Shown in pieces: positions 1 to 8,250 of a stretch of 13,674 nucleotides of DNA. Below the pieces are notes generated by a model that was not told the origin of the DNA, searched no databases, and saw nothing but the letters and a program-made list of their open reading frames with translations. The position numbers and the translations under genes are program-made. The DNA comes from Odoribacter sp. UBA944 (GTDB lineage Bacteria > Bacteroidota > Bacteroidia > Bacteroidales > Marinifilaceae): positions 12,221 through 25,894 of the forward strand of contig DBDA01000026.1 in NCBI GenBank assembly GCA_002293375.1, read 5' to 3'. The number at the start of each line of letters is the position of its first letter. Position 1 is the stretch's first letter.

Positions 1-452
1 CGCTCCATCCCGTCGTACGCCACACAGATACAGGCCGCCTTTGGGGCCAACAGGCGGTTGGTGATCCCCGCGTAGGAGTTCTGTTCCTGCAAGATCAACG
101 GAATACCGGCCCGGGCGGCTACTCTTCCAATGGGACCGCTGGCGTAACCGCCGACCCCCACCACCGCATCCGGCTGAAACTCCCGAATAATCTTCCGGGC
201 TTTCTTCAAACTCTTCATCAGGTTCAGAAGTACCCGGATGTTCCCCAACGTCAACCGCCGTTTCAACCCCATAACGGGCAGACCGATGATTGGAAAACCC
301 GCTTCGGGCACTTTTTGCATCTCCATCTTCCCCTCCGCCCCCACAAACAGGATCTCTATCTCCGGATCCAACCGCTTCAGGGCGCCGGCAATCGACAGGG
401 CCGGAAAAATATGTCCGCCCGTTCCCCCGCCGCTAATAATGACTTTTCTCAT
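1..452 (-). CDS. murG: MurG, N-terminal part (runs off left edge)
   Basis: UDP-N-acetylglucosamine--N-acetylmuramyl-(pentapeptide) pyrophosphoryl-undecaprenol GlcNAc transferase. It adds GlcNAc to lipid I to make lipid II on the cytoplasmic face of the inner membrane. About 150 codons are visible, roughly the N-terminal 40% of a family of about 355-370 residues; the C-terminal sugar-nucleotide-binding half lies outside the window. The translated start reads MRKVIISGGGTGGHIFPAL, which contains the GGGTGGHxxPAL glycine-rich loop of GT28 MurG at residues 8-19. Further on are VVGVGGYASGP and LQEQNSYAGITNR, both conserved MurG motifs. The ATG at 450-452 puts this motif at the extreme N terminus as expected. 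It lies 13 nt after the ftsW stop and is surely co-transcribed with it. Identification is firm. Confidence 0.96.
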   Translation of the reverse strand, partial: MRKVIISGGGTGGHIFPALSIAGALKRLDPEIEILFVGAEGKMEMQKVPEAGFPIIGLPVMGLKRRLTLGNIRVLLNLMKSLKKARKIIREFQPDAVVGVGGYASGPIGRVAARAGIPLILQEQNSYAGITNRLLAPKAACICVAYDGME

Positions 453-465
453 AAATATTTGGTAT

Positions 466-1659
466 TTATTGGATTTCCACAACCTCCTCCTCTTCAACGG
501 TGCCGACTGCCTCTGTCCCTGCTTCCTCCGCCTGTTCTCCCTCCTCATCGAATGTACGGGCCACGCTCAGGATCATCCCGAAAGCCATGCTGGTGAACAA
601 CAACGAAGTCCCCCCCATGCTCACCAATGGCAACGGCTGCCCCGTCACCGGAAAAAATCCGACGCAAACCCCCATGTTGATCAGGGCCTGCAAAACAATC
701 AGGATGCCCAACCCGGCTGCCAACAACGCCGGAAAGGTGCGCGTACAGCGCCGGACAATCACGCCGACCCGGTAGAGTATGATCAGGAACAACAGCAGGA
801 TCACACCTCCGCCGACCAATCCGTACTCCTCTACAATAATAGCAAAAATAAAATCCGAATAGGGGTGCGGCAGAAAATTTCGCTGTACACTGTTGCCCGG
901 CCCTGTGCCGATCAAGCCGCCTTTGGCGACGGCTATTTTGGCCTGATCCGCCTGGTAGGACTCCTCCTCTCCTCCGGAAAAGAAAGCCGTTACCCGCGAT
1001 TTAATGGTTGGCAACCGCCACATCTCCCCTACTTTGGGGGTAAACGAAAGGGCAACCACCAATGCCACCACTCCAACCACTCCGGTCAGAATGGTCAGCA
1101 TACGGGTTGTTCTTACCCGCCCGATAAAGAGCATGATCAAACAAACCGCCCCCAGCAGTACGGAGGTGGAAAAGTTGTCTAAAAAGATCAAACCGATGGC
1201 CGCAACCACATAGAGCATCCTGCGCAACACCTCATCCCCGCACCCCCGTTCCGTCTGGCCGAACGAGAGGACGCGGGCGGTATACATCACGGCCCCCAGT
1301 TTAGCTATCTCCGATGGTTGAAAGGTCAGGCCGATCCAAGGGATCCGTATCCACCGGTCGGCGCTGTTCAATGTAGTCCCGGCGAATTTCGCCACTACCA
1401 GTAAGGCAATTCCCAACAACAGTACCGCTTTGGCAAATCCGAGAAAATATTTGTAATGGACCGATTGCAGCCAATAGATCAGGAAAAAACAGACCGTGAT
1501 GATCCCCACCTGTTTGCCCAGGAAAAAGATCGGATTTCCTTTGGCCAGCCGGCCTGTGGAAGAATAGACGACAACGACGGAAGCGATCATCAGGCCAATG
1601 ATCACATACCAAAGCGTGCGATCGCCCTTAAACCATACGTTCTCTTTCCAATTTGCCAT
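466..1659 (-). CDS. ftsW: FtsW, SEDS-family septal peptidoglycan polymerase
   Basis: Septal peptidoglycan glycosyltransferase that polymerises lipid II and works with the FtsI transpeptidase in the inner membrane. The 397-residue product has about ten hydrophobic segments. It carries SEDS signatures: RWIRIPWIGLTFQPSEIAK at 102-120, HPYSDFIFAIIVEEYG at 265-280 (D269 fits the conserved catalytic Asp), and the C-terminal INMGV...TGQPLPLVSMGGTS block at 327-352. Its position between murD and murG in a dcw operon favours FtsW over RodA. The start at 1659 is 12 nt downstream of the murD stop and gives a normal short cytoplasmic N terminus. An oddity is the last ~28 residues (from about 370), which form a Glu-rich acidic tail after the final membrane segment. 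Lipid II flipping was once proposed for this family, but current evidence supports polymerase activity. Confidence 0.96.
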   Translation of the reverse strand: MANWKENVWFKGDRTLWYVIIGLMIASVVVVYSSTGRLAKGNPIFFLGKQVGIITVCFFLIYWLQSVHYKYFLGFAKAVLLLGIALLVVAKFAGTTLNSADRWIRIPWIGLTFQPSEIAKLGAVMYTARVLSFGQTERGCGDEVLRRMLYVVAAIGLIFLDNFSTSVLLGAVCLIMLFIGRVRTTRMLTILTGVVGVVALVVALSFTPKVGEMWRLPTIKSRVTAFFSGGEEESYQADQAKIAVAKGGLIGTGPGNSVQRNFLPHPYSDFIFAIIVEEYGLVGGGVILLLFLIILYRVGVIVRRCTRTFPALLAAGLGILIVLQALINMGVCVGFFPVTGQPLPLVSMGGTSLLFTSMAFGMILSVARTFDEEGEQAEEAGTEAVGTVEEEEVVEIQ

Positions 1660-1671
1660 ACCGCTCCGGTG

Positions 1672-3012
1672 TTATAACTTATTTACCTGCTCCTTGAATT
1701 GCCGGCCCCGGTCCTCGTAATTCCGGAAGAGGTCGAAACTGGCGCAACAAGGGGACAATAAAACGGTGTCTCCTTCGACCGCGTATCGCTGTACCTGTTC
1801 CATCGCCGCCGCCAGCGAATGGGTATCTTCCACGGGGCAAATCCCCGAAAAGGCCTGCAACAATTTTTGGTTATCCGTTCCCATAGCCACCAGCACCTTC
1901 ACCTTCTGTTTGACCAAAGCCTCCAACGTCAAGTAGTCGTTCCCCTTGTCCGTACCGCCCGCAATCCACACCACGGGGCCGGTCATGCTGTCTAAGGCAT
2001 ACCAAGCCGAATCCACGTTGGTGGCTTTCGAATCGTTGATGTAGGTCACCCCTTTTTTGACAGCAACGGTTTCCAAGCGATGTTCTACCTGCGGAAAGCT
2101 CTCCAATCCGTCTGCGATCTCCTCGTCGTTCAACCCAATCCGCATAGCGGCCAGCACGGCCGCCATGGCGTTGTACAGGTTGTGCCGGCCCCGAAGGGAG
2201 ATTCGGTCCCGATGGATCCGGAACTCTCGGCAGTCCAAACGGGCCACCAGCTCTGCTCCTTCCATCCACGCCCCGTTTTCGCTTTTCGGCTTTCCGGTAT
2301 AGGTAAATGCTGCCGTTTCCGGAACGACGGCCAGGTGTTGTACCTTCTCCTGTACACACCCGCTATCGGAACCAAAAATAAAAAGCCCTTGCGGATCCAT
2401 GTTATTCAGGATGCGGAACTTGGAATCCACATAGTTTTCAAAACAGTAGCCGTACCGATCCAGGTGATCGGGCGTGATGTTGGTCAGAATGGCGATATCC
2501 GCCTTAAAATGGTATATACCGTCCAATTGGAAACTGGAGAGTTCAACCACGTACATTTTGTGAGATCCGGTCGCAACCTGTGCGGCTAAACTGTTCCCGA
2601 CATTGCCAGCCAAGCCTGCATCCTTGCCGGCCCGGTTCAGCAGGTGCCAAAGTAACAGCGTAGTGGTGGTCTTTCCGTTGCTGCCGGTGATGCAGATCAT
2701 CCGGGCATCCGAATGCCTCCCGGCCCACTCGATCTCGGAAATAACCTCTATACCCTGTCTGCGTAAAATCGCCACTAACGGTAGCGAATCGGGTATTCCG
2801 GGACTTTTTACCACCAAATCTGCCGCCAGGATCTTTTTCTCCGTATGGCCTCCCTCTTCCCAACAGATCCCCTCTCTTTCCAACACGTCCCGGTAGGCAT
2901 CTCCCAACCGCCCTTTGTCGCTCAGGAACACATCGTACCCCAGTTTTTTCGCCAGGATCGCCGCCCCGGTCCCGCTTTCACCGCCCCCCAATATGACCAC
3001 TTTCCGCACCAT
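1672..3012 (-). CDS. murD: MurD, UDP-MurNAc-L-alanine--D-glutamate ligase
   Basis: ATP-dependent cytoplasmic ligase that adds D-Glu to UDP-MurNAc-L-Ala. The 446-residue length is normal for the family. The N-terminal Rossmann-like domain begins VVILGGGESGTG (residues 5-16), which binds the UDP substrate in MurD. The central Mur ligase domain has the P-loop GSNGKTTTT at 110-118, ELSSFQL at 157-163 and NITPDHLDRY at 178-187. K198 in the YVDSKFRI context matches the lysine that is carbamylated in Mur ligases. The C-terminal domain includes YINDSKATN and a DTVLLSPCCASFDLF stretch, typical of MurD (SPACASFD). The ELSSFQLD and SPxxASFD motifs separate it from MurC, MurE and MurF. It starts 3 nt after the mraY stop, which suggests translational coupling. 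Confidence 0.97.
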   Translation of the reverse strand: MVRKVVILGGGESGTGAAILAKKLGYDVFLSDKGRLGDAYRDVLEREGICWEEGGHTEKKILAADLVVKSPGIPDSLPLVAILRRQGIEVISEIEWAGRHSDARMICITGSNGKTTTTLLLWHLLNRAGKDAGLAGNVGNSLAAQVATGSHKMYVVELSSFQLDGIYHFKADIAILTNITPDHLDRYGYCFENYVDSKFRILNNMDPQGLFIFGSDSGCVQEKVQHLAVVPETAAFTYTGKPKSENGAWMEGAELVARLDCREFRIHRDRISLRGRHNLYNAMAAVLAAMRIGLNDEEIADGLESFPQVEHRLETVAVKKGVTYINDSKATNVDSAWYALDSMTGPVVWIAGGTDKGNDYLTLEALVKQKVKVLVAMGTDNQKLLQAFSGICPVEDTHSLAAAMEQVQRYAVEGDTVLLSPCCASFDLFRNYEDRGRQFKEQVNKL

Positions 3013-3015
3013 CGG

Positions 3016-4266
3016 TTACCGGATTTTAAGGGTTACAATGGTGACCACCGCCAACAGAATCCCGACAATCCAGAAACGGTTGACGATCTTGGGTTCGGGA
3101 ATCCCTTTTTTCTGGAAATGGTGGTGCAGGGGCGACATCAGAAAGATCCGCTTCCCTTCCCCGTATTTCCGTTTGGTGTATTTGAAATAGCTCACTTGCA
3201 TCACCACCGAGAGGTTCTCCATCAGGAAAATCCCGCACAGGATGGGAATAAGCAACTCTTTGTGCAGTATAATGGCAAAAACGGCGATGATCCCGCCCAG
3301 TGTCAAACTGCCCGTATCCCCCATAAAGACCTGCGCCGGATAGGAGTTGTACCAAAGAAAACCAATGGTCGCCCCGATAAACGCCGCCCCGAACACCACC
3401 AATTCGCCCGAATAGGGGATGTACATGATGTTCAGGTAGTCGGCGTAGAGCATGTTACCGGATACATAGGCCAGAATACCGAGTGTCGCCCCTGCTATGG
3501 CGGAGGTGCCCGTCGCCAGGCCGTCCAAGCCGTCCGTCAGGTTAGCGCCGTTGGATACGGCCGTCACAATGAGTATCGTCACCAATACAAACACGATCCA
3601 CCCCCACTCCTCCGCATGTGCTCCCGCAAAAGAGGCAAACCAGGCGTAATCCAACTCGTTGTTTTTGAAGAAGGGGATGGTTGTTTTCGTAGATTTTACG
3701 TCCCGGGCCAACACTTGCGGGATATTCCCCCCGCCGAATCCTTCGTCGACCGCACTGGCCACAACACCGATGTCCGACAGGGCCACCCGTTCGCGGATCA
3801 CGACGTCGTCGCTCAGGTAGAGCGTCAAGCCGACAATCAATCCGAGGCCGATCTGCCCCACTACTTTGAAATGTCCTTTCAAGCCCTGTTTATCTTTGCG
3901 GAATACCTTGATGTAGTCGTCCAAAAAGCCGATGACACCCAGCCATACGGTGGTGATCAGCATCAGTTGGATGTAGATATTGTCCAAGCGGGCAAACAAC
4001 AGCACCGGGATCAGGATGGAGAGAATGATGATGATCCCGCCCATCGTCGGTGTTCCCTTCTTTTGCATCTGCCCTTCCAGGCCGAGGTCCCGGATCTCCT
4101 CCCCGATCTGTTGCCGCTGCAAGGTGCGGATGATCCGTTTCCCGAGGATTGTCGCCAACAACAGGGAGAGGATGACCCCGCAGGCCGCCCGGAAGGTGAT
4201 GTATTGGAACATGCCGGCACCCGGCCAATCCAATGAATCCAAGTATTCGAATAAATAGTACAACAT
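3016..4266 (-). CDS. mraY: MraY, phospho-MurNAc-pentapeptide translocase
   Basis: Integral inner-membrane enzyme that transfers phospho-MurNAc-pentapeptide from UDP to undecaprenyl phosphate, giving lipid I. The 416-residue product has about ten membrane segments. It shows the family catalytic motifs: FLDDYIK at 114-120 (the Asp pair), NLTDGLDGLA at 242-251, FMGDTGSL at 314-321 and the HHH motif at 381-383 (SPLHHHFQKKG). The product is longer than the ~360 residues of E. coli MraY. Most of the extra length lies at about residues 153-192, just before the conserved IPFFK segment (197-201). It falls between two membrane segments, in a loop expected to face the periplasm. The gene sits 5 nt after murE and 3 nt before murD. 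Identification is firm; the loop is the only notable difference. Confidence 0.97.
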   Translation of the reverse strand: MLYYLFEYLDSLDWPGAGMFQYITFRAACGVILSLLLATILGKRIIRTLQRQQIGEEIRDLGLEGQMQKKGTPTMGGIIIILSILIPVLLFARLDNIYIQLMLITTVWLGVIGFLDDYIKVFRKDKQGLKGHFKVVGQIGLGLIVGLTLYLSDDVVIRERVALSDIGVVASAVDEGFGGGNIPQVLARDVKSTKTTIPFFKNNELDYAWFASFAGAHAEEWGWIVFVLVTILIVTAVSNGANLTDGLDGLATGTSAIAGATLGILAYVSGNMLYADYLNIMYIPYSGELVVFGAAFIGATIGFLWYNSYPAQVFMGDTGSLTLGGIIAVFAIILHKELLIPILCGIFLMENLSVVMQVSYFKYTKRKYGEGKRIFLMSPLHHHFQKKGIPEPKIVNRFWIVGILLAVVTIVTLKIR

Positions 4267-4271
4267 GAGGG

Positions 4272-5735
4272 TTATGGGTTAGGGTGTTGGTGGAATGTTT
4301 CCTGTATAATCTCTTTGTCGTCAAAGGGATATTTGACCCCTTTGATCTCCTGGTAGTTCTCATGCCCTTTGCCGGCGATCAGCACAATATCTCCTTTGGA
4401 GGCCATCAGCAACGCTGTCCGGATCGCCTCTTTCCGGTCGGTAATGGTGAGCACCGACGACCGGTACTCCGGTTTCACGCCGGCCTGCATGTCGGCCAGA
4501 ATGGCCGCGGGCTCTTCGCTCCGGGGGTTGTCGGAGGTCAGGATCACGCGATCGCTGTACCGGCACGCCGCGGCGGCCATCTCCGGACGTTTGGTTTTGT
4601 CCCGGTCCCCTCCGGCCCCGACCACAGTGATGACTTTGTTCCCTTTTCCTTTCAGGCCTTTTATGGTAGACAATACATTCTCCACCGCATCCGGCGTGTG
4701 GGCGTAGTCCACCACGGCAACCACCCCTTCCAGCGAAAGCAGGGTTTCAAAGCGGCCGGAAACCGGGGCCAACAGGCTCATCTTCTCCAAGATCTGTTCC
4801 GGTTCCCACTCCAACAGGCGGGCAGCCGCATAGACCGCCAACAGGTTGTAGGCGTTGAAATCGCCGGTAAACCGGCTCCACAGCTCCCGTCCGTCCAATT
4901 GCAACAGGGTGCCGTCCAGGTGTTTCTCCACTACTTTGGCGGTAAAATTAGCCGCTGTCCGGCAAGCGTAGGTGTATTTGCGGGCGGCCGTGTTCTGCAA
5001 CATGACCCGGCCGTTCTTGTCGTCGGCATTGGTCAGCGCAAACGCCTCTTTTTTTAATCCGTCAAAGAAGGCTTTTTTGGCTTCGATGTAGGCTTTGAAG
5101 GTTCCGTGGTAATCTAAATGGTCGTGTGTGATGTTGGAAAAGAGCGCCCCGTCAAAATCCAGCCCGGCGATTCGTTGCTGGTGTATGGCGTGCGAACTGA
5201 CCTCCATAAAACAGAAGCCGCACCCGGCGTCTGCCATCTCCCGCATATAGCGGTTGATCTCCAATGCATCCGGCGTGGTGTGGGTCGCTTCGCTCCGTTG
5301 CTCCCCGATGTAGTTGCAGACCGTCGAGAGCAAACCTGCCCGGTAGCCGAGCAGGCCGGCCAATTTGTACAACAAGGTAGCGGTGGTGGTTTTTCCGTTG
5401 GTCCCGGTCACTCCCACCAATTTCATCTCCCGGGAGGGGTTTCCGTAAAATGCCGATGCGATCCGGCCCAAGGCCTCCGAAGCATTCCGCACCTGCCGGT
5501 AACAAACCCCGGTTTCCCGCTTTTCCGGCAACTCCTCGCACACTACAGCCGCCGCTCCCTGTTCTATCGCCTTTTTTATGTAGGCATGCCCATCCGCGTG
5601 CACGCCCCGCTGCGCCACGAACAGGTCTCCCTTTCCGACTTTCCGGGAATCGAAACAGACGGTCCGGATCTCTACGTCCGCCGGGCCGGAAGCCTCCTGT
5701 ATCTCCACCCCTTTTATCAATTCCTGCAGCTTCAT
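4272..5735 (-). CDS. murE: MurE, UDP-MurNAc-L-Ala-D-Glu--meso-diaminopimelate ligase
   Basis: ATP-dependent cytoplasmic ligase adding the third stem-peptide residue. The length, 487 residues, is normal. The N-terminal UDP-binding domain contains VCFDSRKVGKGDLFVA at 26-41. The central domain has the P-loop GTNGKTTT at 111-118, HTTPDALE at 152-159, EVSSHAI at 178-184 and NITHDHLDYH at 201-210. K220 in IEAKKAFF fits the carbamylated lysine. The C-terminal domain carries SDNPRSEEP (401-409) and AGKGHE (454-459). DNPR is the motif established for meso-diaminopimelate-adding MurE, as opposed to the lysine-adding forms, so the peptidoglycan should be of the mDAP type. It lies 20 nt downstream of ftsI and 5 nt upstream of mraY. 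Confidence 0.97.
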   Translation of the reverse strand: MKLQELIKGVEIQEASGPADVEIRTVCFDSRKVGKGDLFVAQRGVHADGHAYIKKAIEQGAAAVVCEELPEKRETGVCYRQVRNASEALGRIASAFYGNPSREMKLVGVTGTNGKTTTATLLYKLAGLLGYRAGLLSTVCNYIGEQRSEATHTTPDALEINRYMREMADAGCGFCFMEVSSHAIHQQRIAGLDFDGALFSNITHDHLDYHGTFKAYIEAKKAFFDGLKKEAFALTNADDKNGRVMLQNTAARKYTYACRTAANFTAKVVEKHLDGTLLQLDGRELWSRFTGDFNAYNLLAVYAAARLLEWEPEQILEKMSLLAPVSGRFETLLSLEGVVAVVDYAHTPDAVENVLSTIKGLKGKGNKVITVVGAGGDRDKTKRPEMAAAACRYSDRVILTSDNPRSEEPAAILADMQAGVKPEYRSSVLTITDRKEAIRTALLMASKGDIVLIAGKGHENYQEIKGVKYPFDDKEIIQETFHQHPNP

Positions 5736-5755
5736 TCGTTGTATTTTGATCGTTT

Positions 5756-7855
5756 TTACCTCAACTCTATCCGGACAAACTCACCTCCCTGCAACTCCGT
5801 TCCGGGGTCCAACGATTGCGCCTGTACCATGCCAGCCCCGTTTACCTCCACCCGCAACCCGGCGTTTTCCAACGCGTAGAGTGCATCCCGCAACCCCATT
5901 CCCTTGACATTGGGAACCACAGAGTTGTTGATCCTTCTTGGTTTCAGTACCATGTTAGGCCCTTCGTTGCTGGCGGTCAGCACCCAGTTGGTCCGTTCTG
6001 TATTTTCCGTGCCGTCCACGGGTTGTTTCAGCGCTTTGAAGATTGTTGTAAAATCTTTTTTCCATCCGTTTTTGCAGACCGGAAGGGTTTTTTCTGCCTG
6101 GGGGGCAACTTCTCCGTATTGCATGTAGGCAATGGAGTAAACTTTATCGGCGATCTCCCGGAATACGGGGCCGGAGACCTGACTGGCGTAGTAGCCCTTG
6201 CTCAACGAGGGGTTGTCCACCATGACGATGCAGGAGTAGAGCGGTTTGTTCGCCGGGAAATAGCCGACAAAACTGGCCCGGTATTTCCGCACGCCGTAGC
6301 CGCTGGTCCCCGTCGCGATCCGCGCCGTCCCGGTCTTTCCCGCGATCCGGTAGTGGTCCGTCCGGATGTTCCGGGCGGTTCCGTTCTCTACCACGCCCTC
6401 CAGCATGGCCTGTATTTTCCGCAAGGTAGCCCGGCTGCAGATCCGCGCTCCCGTCTCCTCCGGGCGGATCCGTTCCACGACCTCTCCCCGGCTCCGGATC
6501 TCTTTTACAAAACGGGGACGCATCCGTTGTCCGTCGTTTGCAATGGCGTTGTAAAAAGAGAGTACTTGCAACGGGGTCAACTGCAATTCGTACCCGACAC
6601 TCATCCAGGGCAGGGAGATCCCGCTCCATCCTTTTTCGCCCGGATGTTTGACGAGAGGTTGCCCTTCGCCCTTGATGACCACGTCCAATTTTTTATTCAA
6701 TCCCATCGCACACAAACGGTTCACAAAACGTTCCGGCCTCTCTTTGTAATGGCCGTATACCAACGTCGAGATTCCATTGGAGGAGATCTCGAAGAGGTGT
6801 TGTATGGATATTTTTCCGGGTTTTTTGTCGTCCGATTCGCTCAGATAGCGGTCGTAAAACCTGTAAATGCCGCTCCCGCCCAGATCGATGGTGTCTGCCG
6901 GTTCGACAAAGCCGTCTTCCAACAAGGCGATCATGGTGGCCGCTTTGATCACGGAACCCGGTTCCACGGCGTCCCCGACGGCGTAATTTCTGTCTTCCGT
7001 GTATTTATCTCCCTTGCGGGTCAGGTTGGCGATTGCTTTGATATCGCCCGTCTTCACCTCCATCAACACGGCTGTTCCCTTTTCCGCCTCGAATTTCTCC
7101 AACTGTTTCAACAGTGCGTTTTGCACAATATCCTGGTAATCGACGTCTATGGTGGTGATCACGTCTTTTCCGTCTTCCGGTTCCTCCACTGTTACCGGCA
7201 CCCAGGTACCGGACATCATTTGCTTGACGCTGCGCCCCGGCACCCCTTTCAGGTCGCTCTCGAAGGCCTGTTCCAAGCCGACCAACCCAGCCAGTTCCCC
7301 TCCTTCCCTGTTCAGGTAGCCGATGGTGCGGTTTGCCAGGTTTTCGTGTGGCTGGATCCGCTCGCTGCTCATCACCTCCAACAAGCCGCCCCTGTTTTTT
7401 CCCAACCGGAAAATCGGGAAGTTTCGGATGGTTTTCAACTGGATGTAATTGATTTTTTTCTTGTTGATCAGGTAGTATTGTTTGTTTTGTTCCCGGGCCT
7501 GTACCAATCTTTTCCGGTACTCTGATTTCGAACCGTCCTGGAAAAAACGGGACAAACAGAGGGCCAGGCTGTCCACCTGCTCCCGGAACAGTTTTCCGTC
7601 CACTACGGAGGCGTCGAACCGCAGTTCGTAATACGGGACGGAACTGGCCAATTTACGTCCGTCCACGGCGCAGATATCCCCCCGGCTGGGCGCCACCTGT
7701 GAATCTTCCAACCGCACCTCCACCGAGCGGTTGCGCCACTCTTTTCCATCGATCACCTGCACGCGAAAGGCCTGGAACACAATGGCCGCAGCCAGCCCCA
7801 TTACCAATAGGTAAATCAATCCGATACGCCATATAATCTCTCCCTTCATCGACAT
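5756..7855 (-). CDS. ftsI: FtsI / PBP3-like division transpeptidase with C-terminal PASTA domain
   Basis: Class B penicillin-binding protein that crosslinks septal peptidoglycan in partnership with FtsW. The 699-residue product has one N-terminal membrane anchor (about residues 10-30). A non-catalytic pedestal domain follows, with APSRGDI near 55-61. The transpeptidase domain spans about 255-575. The three active-site motifs are present: SVIK at 301-304 (acylated Ser301), SSN at 358-360 and KTGTA at 507-511. The C terminus, about 643-699, begins NSVVPNVKGMGLRDALYAL and looks like a single PASTA domain, common in Bacteroidota FtsI and in Gram-positive PBP2x but absent from E. coli FtsI. An alternative start is Met3. 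Genes for FtsL and MurE flank it with gaps of 8 and 20 nt, which supports the divisome role over an elongation PBP2 role. Confidence 0.95.
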   Translation of the reverse strand: MSMKGEIIWRIGLIYLLVMGLAAAIVFQAFRVQVIDGKEWRNRSVEVRLEDSQVAPSRGDICAVDGRKLASSVPYYELRFDASVVDGKLFREQVDSLALCLSRFFQDGSKSEYRKRLVQAREQNKQYYLINKKKINYIQLKTIRNFPIFRLGKNRGGLLEVMSSERIQPHENLANRTIGYLNREGGELAGLVGLEQAFESDLKGVPGRSVKQMMSGTWVPVTVEEPEDGKDVITTIDVDYQDIVQNALLKQLEKFEAEKGTAVLMEVKTGDIKAIANLTRKGDKYTEDRNYAVGDAVEPGSVIKAATMIALLEDGFVEPADTIDLGGSGIYRFYDRYLSESDDKKPGKISIQHLFEISSNGISTLVYGHYKERPERFVNRLCAMGLNKKLDVVIKGEGQPLVKHPGEKGWSGISLPWMSVGYELQLTPLQVLSFYNAIANDGQRMRPRFVKEIRSRGEVVERIRPEETGARICSRATLRKIQAMLEGVVENGTARNIRTDHYRIAGKTGTARIATGTSGYGVRKYRASFVGYFPANKPLYSCIVMVDNPSLSKGYYASQVSGPVFREIADKVYSIAYMQYGEVAPQAEKTLPVCKNGWKKDFTTIFKALKQPVDGTENTERTNWVLTASNEGPNMVLKPRRINNSVVPNVKGMGLRDALYALENAGLRVEVNGAGMVQAQSLDPGTELQGGEFVRIELR

Positions 7856-7863
7856 AAAAACGC

Positions 7864-8238
7864 CTATTTTTTATAGAGTTTTACCGGGGGTTCTTTGCTC
7901 TCTTCCAAACGAAGCCCTTCCTCGTTGACCCGCCGTTTGATCTCTGACTGTTTGCTGATGGACATCAGCCGGGCTGCATTGGTGATCGATTCGAAACGGA
8001 GTTCCTGCACCTCTCTCTCCAATTCTACCCGTTGCTTGTGTATTTGCTCCGCCCGGTAGCCGTTTGCAATGTACAGCACGACCAATGCTGTCAGGAAAAG
8101 GATCAGCATCAGGTTTTTCCGGATTAATTGATCGGCCAGGGTACGCCCGTCCAGTAGCCCTTTTACCGAGCCGCCTATCGCCTCTTTCAACTCCTCCGCC
8201 GGAGATATGAAATCCTGATCTTTCCGAAACAAACCCAT
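7864..8238 (-). CDS. ftsL: FtsL-like divisome protein (Bacteroidota type)
   Basis: Small bitopic membrane protein of 124 residues. It has a cytoplasmic N terminus of about 40 residues, one strongly hydrophobic segment at about 42-58 (LMLILFLTALVVLYIAN), and a periplasmic helix at about 62-92 rich in charged residues with coiled-coil character. This architecture and its place between rsmH and ftsI match FtsL, which with its partners scaffolds and activates FtsW-FtsI. Sequence similarity to proteobacterial FtsL is expected to be minimal, so the call rests on topology, size and synteny plus general resemblance to the Bacteroidota FtsL-like family. The N-terminal cytoplasmic part (KDQDFISPAEELKEAIGG) is longer than in many FtsL proteins. 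It lies 12 nt after rsmH and 8 nt before ftsI. Confidence 0.87.
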   Translation of the reverse strand: MGLFRKDQDFISPAEELKEAIGGSVKGLLDGRTLADQLIRKNLMLILFLTALVVLYIANGYRAEQIHKQRVELEREVQELRFESITNAARLMSISKQSEIKRRVNEEGLRLEESKEPPVKLYKK

Positions 8239-8250
8239 AGCTATCTCCCT

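Noticed and set aside
238..1182. Plus-strand open frame of 314 codons antisense to ftsW and murG
   Set aside because: It is antisense to two certain genes, with composition typical of a mirror frame and no motif.
2845..4236. Plus-strand open frame of 463 codons antisense to mraY and the start of murD
   Set aside because: It has His/Gln/Asp-rich low-complexity composition, crosses a gene boundary on the other strand and shows no recognisable motif; it is a shadow of mraY.
5816..7525. Long open reading frame (569 codons) on the plus strand antisense to ftsI
   Set aside because: It lies wholly opposite a well-identified gene, is rich in His, Phe and Gln without domain-like motifs, and is explained by the scarcity of TTA, CTA and TCA codons in ftsI.
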